DNA of 64,000 nt, taken from the NCBI GenBank assembly GCA_964019695.1, contig OZ026530.1, positions 37,558,835-37,622,834 on the forward strand, read 5' to 3'. The stretch comes from Loripinus fragilis (lineage: Eukaryota > Mollusca > Bivalvia > Lucinida > Lucinidae). Shown here piece after piece: positions 1-9,401 of the stretch. Positions within the stretch are counted from its first letter, which is position 1. The number at the start of each line of letters is the position of its first letter. The notes below the pieces were generated by a model, which saw only the letters and a program-made list of their open reading frames with translations, was not told the DNA's origin and did not search any database. The position numbers and the translations under genes are program-made.

Positions 1-147
1 TGCTCAATATATTTAGATTTTCCTGCTAAATATATCTAGAATTTGGCCTTTTAACTACTTGAAAGTGCTGCAGCAGGGCTATATGCATATTCTCTGACAA
101 TTCTAGTTTTTAGATAAAAACATGTTTAAGGTCAACTCGTTGCATTT

Positions 148-186
148 AAAGTAAGAAAGAGGGCAAAGATCAGGAATCGATACAAT
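148..186 (-). repeat. Short fragment of dispersed repeat family R
   Basis: The block 'caaagatcaggaatcgata' followed by 'caatcaagcacca' matches, in the same orientation, one end of the longer repeat at 63570-63630, and in inverted orientation those ending near 11680 and 53470. Copy B of the duplication has no such block at the matching place ('gcatttaaaatcaaatttc'), so the fragment entered copy A, or was lost from copy B, after duplication. Confidence 0.55.
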
Positions 187-544
187 CAAGCACCAAATCA
201 AGTTTCATAGTGCACTGTCTGTTCACGGAAAAATGAATGCAATCACTTTAAATTCCTTACTAGATCTTCGCTATGAATACATTATCATAGTAGGGGAATG
301 CCAAACCAGCGTTTAAAATTTTACAGCAGAGGACCTTTGGATATAATGGGTTTTAGCACTGACACAAAAATGAATATGATAAATGTTGTCCGCTGCATAT
401 CTTTGCTGACATTATTGACTATCTTAGGTATGGAGTGTTCTGTTTAAAAAGCAGCTAATTATGAATGTCTCATTTATTTCCAATTCCAATGTGACCCTAC
501 AATATATGTTACTGAAAATAAGAATAACTATTTGAAATTTATGT

Positions 545-965
545 TTTGCCAAGGGCCATGTTCATTGTTTTTGCCTCTTTTAAACATTGGGAACTGCCAA
601 TCAGTATTAAAATACCTGTCACTTTACTGCAAATTGTATTTACTTGCATGATAGCTACAGCTCCGAATTCCGGTTTATGAACTACATCTTTGCTAACTTG
701 GAATTTGCATGTTTGTAAGTGAATCAGTGAATATTGGCAGTGTTAAGAGATATTTTTACCAAGTACCATGTCCATTGTCTTTGCCTCTTTTGAACATCTG
801 GAACTGCCAATCAGTATTAAAATACCTGTCAATTTACTGCAAATTGTTTAAACTTGCATGACATCTACAGCGCCGAATTCCAGTTTATGAACTACATCTT
901 TGCTATCTTGGAAGTTGCTTGTATGTAAGTGAATCAGTGAATATTGGCAGTATTAAGATAGCTTT
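545..965. repeat. Tandem repeat, two ~210-bp units
   Basis: The blocks 'ggaactgccaatcagtatta' and 'tgcaaattgt...cttgcatga...tctacag' occur twice in a row with the same spacing. The matching place in copy B (28205-28800) has almost three units, so unit number changed after the duplication. No coding signal. Confidence 0.8.
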
Positions 966-1900
966 TTAACCACTATGGTCAGTGAATCACATTAAAAAAG
1001 AGACAAAATGCATTATCCAAATTACTACTAGGCCAGCATGCATATAAACTAATAAATTGTGTTACCTGACTTTTAAGCAGTAAAATGAAAAAAAAGAACC
1101 AATTTCAGTATCTCTTGTTAAGTCAACAATCGGAACAGTTCACATATTTGACCAATTGGCTGTTTAGTTTAATGTTATGTGTAATGTGAATTCAAGTATG
1201 AGTTGTATGCATTGTACCCAGCCTTTCTTGTAAACAACAATAATGAGTTATCAAAACGTTATAGTTGAAGTCATGTTTAAATTGAGTATAGGAAATGACC
1301 CTTATCACTTTCTGACCAATTATAAATAGCCCATATGTTTGTTCCTATTATTAGTGACCTTTAAGTGTGAACTATGCAAGGTTGGGGGGTAGAAACCAGA
1401 AGCTGTTTAAGCGGCAGTTTTTACCTGTAATAAACGCCCCGTCAATACTATAGAAGTGGTCAATACTAGTCGATTTGTGGACAATTGAAAAATTGAACAG
1501 TTAATTATTTTTTATGCCTCGTTTCTATGGCTGATTTAGTGGATCAGGAAGAACCGGAAGCTGGCAATAACAATTTAACAACATTGACAATTATTAAAGT
1601 ACCAATGCATATACGGGTACATAAGTATGTCTGTGACTTTATCGACCAATCAACCACTTCAATTGACCAAAACTTCACCACCAATCGAACAGCAATGACC
1701 AGTTAAACAGGTTATAGCCACTGGCCTGTCAATATGAGTATTGACCACCTTCCTGCCAACCTTGGGAAAATGTTATTTTCGATGGTCTTACAGATAGAAA
1801 AATTAGGTCACTCCTAAGAGTCCTGAAGTCTGATCAATAATTTTTTGTCTTTTTAGGTACATGTATTTTTAAATCTACTACATATTCTTTATTTCGGACA
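966..1900. other. Non-coding flank of the zinc-finger gene
   Basis: AT-rich sequence shared with copy B around 28790-29760. I see no long open frame, no RNA gene and no further repeat in it. Confidence 0.5.
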
Positions 1901-2020
1901 CCTGGCCTCAAGAAAACTCAAAATAAAGCGCAATGATTGGCTGCTTGTCCGCAAGCAGCCATTCTTTGCGCTTTATTTCAAGTTTGAGAATAAACTAAAG
2001 TTTTATAACCCAGAGGCCAG
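1901..2020. mobile_element. Foldback MITE, ~120 bp
   Basis: The ends read 'ctggcctc' (1902-1909) and 'gaggccag' (2013-2020). The interior folds into a ~27-bp near-perfect stem, 'aaataaagcgcaatgattgg' against 'ccattctttgcgctttattt', around a 'tccg' turn. Copy B of the duplication runs straight through the site near 29770-29785, giving an empty-site control. A related copy lies at 49868-50010. It has no coding capacity. Confidence 0.75.
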
Positions 2021-2179
2021 TTTTGTCACTTGAGGAGTATTTTCAGGGCAAACAATTACTGATACACATGAGCATGGAATAACTGATACACAATTGAGAA
2101 CGATATTTACTGCCTGATTATGATAAAAAATAACTTGTTGATTAGTGTACGATTCTTAATTATACATTTTCTTTTTTAG

Positions 2180-2270
2180 ATTTCTAAGAAACGTTGAGAC
2201 ACAAATGCTGATGAACTGTTAGAATTAAGAGCATCGTGGATGGACGTGGAAGAATGGGAAGCTTAGCAGG
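2180..2270 (+). other. Possible upstream (5' UTR) exon of zinc-finger gene A
   Basis: A pyrimidine tract ending in AG (2178-2179) is followed by 'atttctaagaaacgttgaga', well conserved in copy B, and by a candidate donor 'gcag|gtgttc'. No useful reading frame is present, so it could only be untranslated. In copy B the 1.07-kb insertion at 29944 falls inside the same block. This is inference from splice-like signals and paralogue conservation only. Confidence 0.25.
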
Positions 2271-2627
2271 TGTTCAGATATGAGAAGACATACATTTATA
2301 TATAAAGGTTCTAACATTTCAAGGAAATATGTGATTTTTATACTCAATGTACAGTTTGATGTAGACTGCTCATCTGAGTAACCACAAACTAATCTTTCAA
2401 ACAGATCCTTCAGAACAGTATTTGTTTTCTATTATGAACACGTTAATACACTACATGTGTACAGCCTAATTCAGAGGTGTTTTAGGATATGGTTATAAGG
2501 CTATGTTTGTTCCTATATAGCGAGACTACTTAAATGGACTTGCTTGCCGCTTTCGGTAGATCATTTATTCGTGCATGTAACTTGATGAATCACAATATTT
2601 TTTATACAGGACAGAAGCTTGTCTAAC

Positions 2628-2684
2628 ATGAAGGAACGTTTTCTCACTCATGCATATAACGAGCCATTAACCTGTTGGTTTTAA
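2628..2684 (+). other. In-frame upstream start closed by a stop codon
   Basis: An ATG at 2628 is in frame with the finger frame at 2700, but the codon at 2682-2684 is TAA. The paralogue has an uninterrupted version: its 'ttggtttaaatc' reads Phe-Lys where this copy's 'ttggttttaatc' reads Phe-stop. One A-to-T difference therefore removes a 24-residue N-terminal extension in copy A, or leaves it as an upstream open frame. A splice acceptor AG at 2608-2609 lies just upstream. Confidence 0.7.
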
Positions 2685-2699
2685 TCTATTTTATCTAAC

Positions 2700-3848
2700 A
2701 TGGAGAGATGTAAGTCTATTCCTACTTGGGAGAAACAGTATAAGTGTCGAACTTGTGGTAAAAGTTTTACTCAATCAGGTGGCTTGAAGAGACATACACT
2801 GATTCATACTGGAGATAAACCATATTCATGTGACACTTGTGGTAAATGTTTTACTGAAGCAGGTACCTTGAAGAAACACAAGCGTATTCATACTGGAGAT
2901 AAACCATATTCTTGTGTCTATTGTGGTAAATGTTTTAATCATGCAAGTACCTTGGGGAAACATAAGCTTATTCATACTGGAGATAAACCATATTCATGTG
3001 ACACTTGTGGTAAATGTTTTACTGAAGCAGGTACCTTGAAGAAACACAAGCGTATTCATACTGGAGATAAACCATATTCTTGTGACTATTGTGGTAATTT
3101 TTTTAATCATGCAAGTACCTTGGGGAAACATAAGCTTATTCATACTGGAGATAAACCATATTCATGTGACACTTGTGGTAAATGTTTTATTCAAGCAGGT
3201 AGCTTGAGGAGTCATAAGCTTATTCATACTGGAGATAAACCATATTCATGTGACACTTGTGGTAAATGTTTTACTCAAGCAGGTACCTTGGGGAAACATA
3301 AGCTTATTCATACTGGAGATAAACCTTATTCATGTGATACTTGTGGTAAATGTTTTAATCATTCAAGTACCTTGGTGACACATAAGCTTATTCATACTGG
3401 AGATAAACCATATCCATGTGACACTTGTGATAAATGTTTTACTCAAGCAGGTACCTTAAAGAGACATAAGCTTATTCATACTGGAGATAAACCATATTCA
3501 TGTGACACTTGTGGTAAAGGTTTCACTAAAACAGGTAGCATGAAGAAACACAAGCTTATTCATACTGGGGATAAACCATATTCATGTGACACTTGTGGTA
3601 AATGTTTTACTCATGCAAGTACCCTGAAGAAACATAAGCTTATTCATACTGGAGATAAACCATATTCATGTGACACTTGTGGTAAATGTTTTACTGAAGC
3701 AGGTAACTTGAAGAGACATAAGCTTATTCATACTGGGGATAAACTATATTCATGTGACACTTGTGGTAAATATTTTATTCAAGCAGGTAGCTTGAAGAAA
3801 CATAAGGTTATTCATGAAGAACCTAAACTATATTCACAGGACACTTGA
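2700..3848 (+). CDS. C2H2 zinc-finger protein, 13 fingers (copy A)
   Basis: Open frame of 382 residues, nearly all of it a tandem array of thirteen classical C2H2 fingers. Each has two Cys, Phe, Leu and two His in the C-x2-C-x12-H-x3-H spacing, joined by the linker TGDKPYS (a variant of TGEKPY). The 84-bp units are almost identical. Fingers 2-3 and 4-5 form a repeated pair at DNA level (about 2818-3153), a sign of recent unit duplication. Such proteins usually bind DNA in the nucleus, one finger contacting about three bases; the target here is unknown. No KRAB, BTB, SCAN or other effector domain is visible. The start at 2700 is chosen because the upstream in-frame ATG is stopped at 2682. After the last finger the frame runs into EEPKLYSQDT and a stop, with a further finger remnant beyond. 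It may be the last coding exon of a spliced gene. Paralogue at 31499. Confidence 0.85.
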   Translation: MERCKSIPTWEKQYKCRTCGKSFTQSGGLKRHTLIHTGDKPYSCDTCGKCFTEAGTLKKHKRIHTGDKPYSCVYCGKCFNHASTLGKHKLIHTGDKPYSCDTCGKCFTEAGTLKKHKRIHTGDKPYSCDYCGNFFNHASTLGKHKLIHTGDKPYSCDTCGKCFIQAGSLRSHKLIHTGDKPYSCDTCGKCFTQAGTLGKHKLIHTGDKPYSCDTCGKCFNHSSTLVTHKLIHTGDKPYPCDTCDKCFTQAGTLKRHKLIHTGDKPYSCDTCGKGFTKTGSMKKHKLIHTGDKPYSCDTCGKCFTHASTLKKHKLIHTGDKPYSCDTCGKCFTEAGNLKRHKLIHTGDKLYSCDTCGKYFIQAGSLKKHKVIHEEPKLYSQDT

Positions 3849-3962
3849 CGTAAAGGTTTCACTCAAGCAGGTTACTTGAAGAAACATAAACTTATTCATA
3901 CTGGAGATAAACCATATTCATGTGACACTCGTGGTTACTATTTTATTCATAATAATAACTAG
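3849..3962 (+). pseudogene. Decayed finger remnants after copy A
   Basis: Directly past the stop the same frame would continue as a finger ([20 protein letters not shown]), then a degraded one in which the second Cys is Arg and the sequence ends in Asn residues and a stop. The array was once longer and was shortened by the stop at 3846-3848. Confidence 0.7.
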
Positions 3963-3964
3963 AA

Positions 3965-4795
3965 CACATTCGATGGGGTGCCATCGCAAATCCCCACACT
4001 CTCAAGAAATCTAATGGTATTTGACCTTTTGACCGCACCCAAGGTCACCAGTTTGATCCTAGTTCAAAAATATTCAGTGTATCTTGAACTACTGATCATC
4101 CACTTTAATTTGATATGCCACATGACCATGTTCAGAAAAATTAATTTTTGACCTCCACTACCCTCAAATTCCTCCTCTGGGGCATGACCAAGGCTACCGA
4201 ATGAAATCCCGCATAAAATGTTTAATATCTTTTATTAGTGAAATGACACACAAAGTTTGGTTAAAAAACCTTTGAAACTGACTGTAATTGAGATTTAATG
4301 ATATTTGCCCTTTTGGCGACTACCCAATGCCCTAGGGGCGGAGAACCTAAAAAATTGTGCTGTTGCACGTCCCATTCATGTTAAAAACTCAAACATCAAA
4401 TTTGGTTGAATTTCTGAAAAAAATCATTTTTGACTCCCAACCCCTGCTGTATCTCCCAAAGTCCAACCCTAGGGCATGACCCAGGCGACCGAACGAAAAA
4501 TATGTCGAATATGTTTTGTATCTTTCATTTGTGAGAAGACACACGAAGTTTGGTTTAAAAATATTTGAAATTGACTTTGTAATTGAAATTAAATGATATT
4601 TGACCTTTGTGCCCCTCCCCAGGGCCCCAGGTGGCGGGGCCAAAACAATGTGTCTTTGCACACCCTATTCATATGAGCAACTCACACACCAAAGTTGGTT
4701 GGATTTCGTCCAATGGTTTAGGGGAAGATAGCGTGACGGACGGACCGAGGTGATTGCATTATCCCCATCGCTTTTTTAAAAGCCTTGGGGATAAA
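3965..4795. repeat. Dispersed repeat with two internal ~280-bp units
   Basis: The ends show 'gatggggtgccatcgc' on the left and 'attatccccatcgc' on the right, a short inverted match. Inside, a unit containing 'tttttgac', 'gggcatgac', 'accgaa', 'acacaaagtttggtt' and 'aatgatatttg' occurs twice (about 4140-4420 and 4422-4690). It interrupts the zinc-finger array, as finger remnants resume near 4840. The minus-strand frame at 4389-4661 is incidental. Confidence 0.6.
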
Positions 4796-4839
4796 ATAAG
4801 CTATATTGTAGCTATTTTGTGAAAGAGATCCATCTGAAA

Positions 4840-5005
4840 TAAAGTAACATATTCATACAGGTAAAGCCTTTATATCATGATTATATTAACTTCATTAATT
4901 ATATTAAACTGGCCGAATGCTCCTTTAATAAAATTCACATGAAATACCTCTTGTGGACGATATTCTGTGCTCCATTTGTTGTAAAAGTTTTACTTAAAGC
5001 GTATG
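4840..5005 (+). pseudogene. Degraded zinc-finger remnants
   Basis: Blocks such as 'catattcatacaggtaaag' and 'tgttgtaaaagttttactta' match pieces of the 84-bp finger unit ('attcatactggagataaa', 'tgtggtaaaagttttactca'), but no frame stays open. Probably the decayed downstream end of the copy A array. Confidence 0.5.
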
Positions 5006-5824
5006 GTCATGATTTTGAACATTTTACTCAAATATAAATAAAAATTTAATAATGTACTTATTTAATTTTTATAGATCATTCCTTTACCTGCTAAATTTAT
5101 TACAGCAATATTTATTGCGTTTAACTAAACATCTGGGGGCTGACATCTTACAGTAATGGGCATACAAGAGCTGGACATTGAACTCTTTTCTCTGAGCTGA
5201 ATCATTCGCTGAATCAGATTTTCAGTGGACACATACATTGCTTCTTTCGATATTGGAAAATGGATATTGTGTTCGAATAATCAATCAATAGTCAGATCAA
5301 TGCAAATAAGAATGTTACGAATATTTTAATCAAAGCTTTTCGTTTTTTAATAAGTTTCAATTGATTTTATTATGTCTTATTGTACCCAAAATTAAGAAAA
5401 TTGTTACAAAATATGTCGTCTGCTATAGTAATAAATAGTGCTTTAAGGGTTATATTTTTTAGAAATAATGACTACACATCGTCCTTTGTAGTAATATATA
5501 TTCATCAATGTACTCACTGCTTAAAATATTAATCTGAATCATTGTGAACTTTACCCATAATCAAGGGTTTATGATTCTGCTCTGGTAGTGTGTAAGCAGG
5601 TCAAAGTGCTTCCAGCCCACTTGTTAGGAGCTCATTGAGCTTTAGTATGGCTGGACTCCAGTGGAGCCAGAAAGTAATTACAGGCTAATTGAAGAGATTT
5701 CACAAACAATTAATGATGGATTATTCCTACAATACTCTTAGCTCTGTAATAAATGCATTTTAAAAATGTGATTTCGCTTTAAACGTTGGCGACACATGTG
5801 CAAGTTCACTAATGGGACAAACAA
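5006..5824. other. AT-rich stretch, nothing recognised
   Basis: No supported coding, RNA or repeat feature. A weak imperfect inverted match ('cttccagcccac...ctccagtggag') near 5610-5670 is not strong enough to call. Confidence 0.4.
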
Positions 5825-5990
5825 TATGAGTCTGGTATTTGTTGTAAAACTTGTAACCAAGCATCAAACTTGAAGAGACATAAGTATGTTCATACAGGTA
5901 AGACGCCATATGCACGAGTCACATATCGTTAATATGTTACACACACATCAAGCTTGAATAACCTAACATTCATACAAAGGATATTGATTT
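5825..5990 (+). pseudogene. Degraded zinc-finger remnant
   Basis: A frame reads C-C-K-T-C-N-Q-A-S-N-L-K-R-H-K-Y-V-H-T-G-K-T-P-Y, a recognisable finger with linker, followed by 'acatcaagcttgaataacct' and 'acattcatacaaagg', which resemble the next unit without an open frame. Confidence 0.6.
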
Positions 5991-6297
5991 TTAGACACGT
6001 GGTACATTCATACGTTTTAATCAGTTATCTAAATTGACTTGCCATAGGTTTTTTCATTCATGAGAATAACATTTTCAGTCAAAAATTTTAGTCCTGCTCA
6101 GCAACATGAGCAAAGAAAACAATTATTGAAGCTTACTTTGCAGCATGTCTTAGAATTGTTGTCATGGTTACTGGCATGTGCAGATCAGTTCCGAAAGTAT
6201 ATGTTGTATATACCACAACACAATATATCAAATATGTAAAACTAACCACATATACTAAGACCAAGTTCTAATCAGTCACCTTACATTTTTATTACAG

Positions 6298-6612
6298 GGC
6301 CGCATAGGGCAGTCGGTAACGTGTCTGGCTACAGATGCGTGTCTGACTGCATTTCCAGGGATCGTGTGTTAGATCCAGGCCGGGTCTCATACTTTCGTGG
6401 AGATTGATCATGAAATAATTTCTATGGTCATTCTCCTCCCTTCCGTTGAATCATTCAAGAAGGGTTGTTGTCAGTTACAAGCGAAAATGTGTGCACGAAG
6501 TACTGGTTAACCGCTTGTTCAAGTTTGTCCAGGAAAAAGTGTGGTTAGGTGAAATGACCGTCCCGCCATGACCATAGCTGTTGGCTTGGGACGTAAAGCA
6601 ACAAAAAAAACA
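6298..6612 (+). mobile_element. tRNA-headed SINE (family 1), copy 1
   Basis: The head resembles a tRNA promoter: A-box-like 'gcagtcggtaacgtgtctgg' and a decayed B-box near 6360 ('gatcgtgtgttagatcc'). The body contains 'ctttcgtggagattgatcat' and the tail 'gggacgtaaagcaacaaaaa'. It matches the copy at 40386-40707 end to end. Possible target duplications are 'tacatttttat' before and 'tacattttat' after the A-rich tail. It is a non-coding retroposon that relies on a LINE for movement, not a working tRNA gene. Confidence 0.85.
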
Positions 6613-7963
6613 TACACATACATTTTATGCTAGATCAGAAAGTAGAATAATAACGCATACTAAAATCTGACGTATAAACAAGAATTTGCACTCAGTTGAC
6701 CTTTGACCTAATTATGGGACTTTGGGGCATTTCCAGACTTGGCATCCACCCCTATCCTTCTTAAAACACATCAACATACACTTTGAGCATGGATGCCAAA
6801 ATGTACTCAAAATGTGTTTTTTTTCATTTAGCTATCCAAAAGTATGATTCAAAGTAATGTAAAATCTCTTTTGGATAATGCAACCATGCTATATAAACAA
6901 ACAGCATCATCAAGGCATGATGTGTGTTTGAACCAAAGGTCATTTAAGTGCAAAATCGGTGAAAATTGTAGCAATATTTTATTTATATAGGGGCAAAATT
7001 CAAATTTTAAGTTCCCCTCTATCCTAATGGATTTTTTTTTATTGCTTTCCTGCTAGGTGTGTTTCTATCATGTTTGGAAAGCAATGATTTACCAAGTTTC
7101 CCGCAGTCAAATATTCATAATAGGCATGTAAAGTACGTTACTGTATAAAATCAATTAATATGTAATACAACTAAGAATAACCATTTCACGTTAAAGAAAT
7201 ATTTTTTGCTTAATGCTTTGTTTGAATACGCCATTTTATGCAATTATCTATCCTTTTATACGTAAGATGTGTTTAAGTTGTTACTTACGTTACATTTTAC
7301 CATCTGAAACGGAGTCATTTCTCAAAGGTATATGTTCCTACCTACAGCTTTCATGAAGGACTTGGCCATGATCTCATGCTTATAGGAATAATTTATATTT
7401 CTTTTCTCATTTTACACATTTGTTGTGTTTGTTCCCATCTATGAGTAATTGTAAAACAGCTTTTACAAGGGCCACTACCTGCTAATTGCATATACCAAGC
7501 ATAGCTTCATGAAAACACAAAGAGCAAGCCCCCTTTCATAAAACACCAGGTGTGTTGAAACTATGATAGAATATTGTAAATACCAAATACTGGAAGGAAT
7601 ATATCCTCAAACTGGTCTTTACATCAGCCTGTTAGCAGTTGGTAACATACATAACTTAAAGCTAATATACAGGTACATTACTATTAATGATCATCCAGTG
7701 AAAACATTGTTAACGTTTTGTGGGGTATATCATGGATATAGCCCTGACATTAAGGGTAATGTTCCATATAACTTTAAACATTTAATTGTAGGGCTGTCCT
7801 TTCATTTGCACATATTAATGAAATGATGTGGATTCAAAAGCACCATTTCTTTGAAATCAGGCTGCTTGTGTAAACGTTTTCATCCATATATAGAAGCATA
7901 TATAGAAGCAGTATAAATATGATATAAAAGGTAACCTCTAATTTTAAGAAACCATAAAATATA
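6613..7963. other. AT-rich stretch, nothing recognised
   Basis: Contains a small open frame (7563-7826, 87 codons) with no recognisable domain and no splice context, which I do not call a gene. No repeat recognised elsewhere in the window. Confidence 0.4.
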
Positions 7964-8199
7964 CAGGTCCATTAAAAAAGTTATTTCACTACGCAATATT
8001 TCAAAAGTTTTTTCACATTTATATTATATATTAATGGTCTATGTTTTACCATACATGTAATTTAAATTATCGTGCCATTTTGTTTCTGTAGCTCATATCA
8101 ACGTATAACAAGACAGCAGTTATTTATATCAAATACATTTCAATGAAAAACACAACAACATTACTTTAAATACAATCCAATGAAAATACAACAACATTG

Positions 8200-8780
8200 T
8201 ACGCCTACATGGTAAAATTAGTTTTTCGTTGCATCTCCATTTGCTTCAATAAGGTCTGCAAATCTCCTTGGCATCGAATTGTAAAGTTCTTCCTGGACAG
8301 TCAGCGATACACTTTACCATGCTTCACATACTCGCTTCCACATATCTTCTATTTTACACGGCATTTGCATTTTGGTTTCCAATCTCTTTCTTTATTATAT
8401 TCCAAACGTTTTCTACGGGATTCATGCCCGGCCAATTCCTGGTCATTCCAGAATGGGTATTCGTTTACAGTCTAGGAATAATCTAGTACTAGAGCATAGC
8501 ATGGCGCGAGATCATAAAAATATATCCCTTCTGTAGGAACACAACGCATTCACATGTCATCTCAATATCTGAATAATATCACTCTGGTATTTTGCACTAT
8601 CCATGTTACCATTCACATTTCTCTGAAGAGACAGGCCTCTGTTGCTAATGGCTCCCAGGACTTGCATAGGTGCTGGCAATTTTACAGTAGTCTGAATACA
8701 CTTAGCATGATATTTCACATTCTGTTTGAGCCAAACACGACAATGGCGTCGATTGTTATGATTGTGAAATACTGACTAAT
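8200..8780 (-). pseudogene. Tc1/mariner transposase fragment, left arm
   Basis: Read on the minus strand, the arm carries the C-terminal part of a Tc1-like transposase with stops and frame changes. Recognisable is the family's late block, here close to 'P-G-x-N-P-V-E-N-V-W-N-I-I-K-K-E-I', after 'ccattctggaatgaccagga'. It is then followed by a 'D-M-W-K-R-V-C-E-A-W'-like segment and a 'M-P-R-R-F-A-D-L-I' segment. In working members this region follows the DDE/D catalytic core. The larger plus-strand frames here are shadows. Confidence 0.65.
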
Positions 8781-8817
8781 ACAAACTAATACTAATACAG
8801 ACTAATGTGAATGCGCT

Positions 8818-9160
8818 GTGTTCCCACAGAAAGGATATATCTTTATGCATAATCTTGCGCCACGCCATAACACTACAAGAACTAAAAAATGTCCGGAATG
8901 TAATGAAATACCCATTCTGAAATGGCCAGGGAATTCTCCAGAAATGAATTCCATTGAGAACGATTGGAATGTAATGAAGAAAGAGATATTGGTATCCAAC
9001 TACTGTGTTTAAAAGAAGAGATGTGGAAGCAAGTATGTGAAGCGTGGTGGTGTGTAGCACCGAACGTCCTGTAAGAACTTAACAATTCAATGCCAAGGAG
9101 AATTGCAGATCTTATAAAGCAAATGGAGGTGCAACGAATACTGACTATGATGTAGGCGTA
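8818..9160 (+). pseudogene. Tc1/mariner transposase fragment, right arm
   Basis: The 64-codon frame at 8818-9012 contains FMHNLAPRH (in place of the usual 'QDNAPCH' catalytic Asp block) and WPGNSPEMNSIENDWNVMKK, the late block of Tc1-like transposases. A stop ends the frame at 9012, and the family's 'M-W-K-Q-V-C-E-A-W' segment continues in another frame. The catalytic Asp of the 'DNAP' block reads as His-Asn here, so it could not be active. Confidence 0.8.
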
Positions 9161-9401
9161 CAGGTATGTAGTTGTGTTTTCAGTGGAATGTACTTTAGTA
9201 TGTTATTGTGTTTTCATTAGAATGTTTTTAATATTCATATACAAATGTTATCTGATTATACGTTATTATGATTTATAGGAACAAAATGGAATGAAATTTA
9301 ATTGCATGGATGGTAAAACATAGACCATTAATGTATCGAAAACAAATGTGAAAAAAACTTTTGAAATAGTGCGTAGTGAAATAACTTTTGTAATGGACCT
9401 G

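Larger units (their letters stand above)
1..3960 (+). repeat. Segmental duplication, copy A (zinc-finger locus)
   Basis: From base 1 this stretch aligns, with substitutions and small indels, to the stretch starting near 23584. Both begin with 'tgctcaatat', share the 'ggccttttaact' and 'aaagtgctgcagc' blocks, a ~200-bp tandem repeat, the 'caaggttggg' block, and end in a zinc-finger exon. Copy A lacks the 4.16-kb and 1.07-kb insertions of copy B, but has a ~120-bp foldback insertion (about 1901-2020) and a short repeat fragment (about 148-186) that copy B lacks. The left end lies outside the window. The right boundary is inside the finger array and hard to place, because fingers resemble each other. 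The spans are read by eye. Confidence 0.85.
7964..9401. mobile_element. Palindromic Tc1/mariner derivative
   Basis: The ends are long inverted repeats flanked by TA: 'caggtccattaaaaaagtta' at 7964 and its near-complement ending 'taatggacctg' at 9401, with 'aatggtctatgttttaccat' (about 8033-8052) inverted against 9309-9328. Both arms carry the 3' part of one Tc1/mariner transposase gene pointing outward (see the two pseudogene entries), so the element is a head-to-head fold of two 3' halves. No arm codes for a full transposase; it is non-autonomous. Confidence 0.75.

Noticed and set aside
6298..6375. tRNA gene
   Set aside because: Only promoter-like boxes are kept; no cloverleaf with a sound anticodon arm, and the body and tail are those of a SINE. 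The same holds for 40386, 51840 and 55386.
8197..8775. Plus-strand frames over the left arm of the palindromic element
   Set aside because: They are the antisense of the minus-strand transposase fragment.
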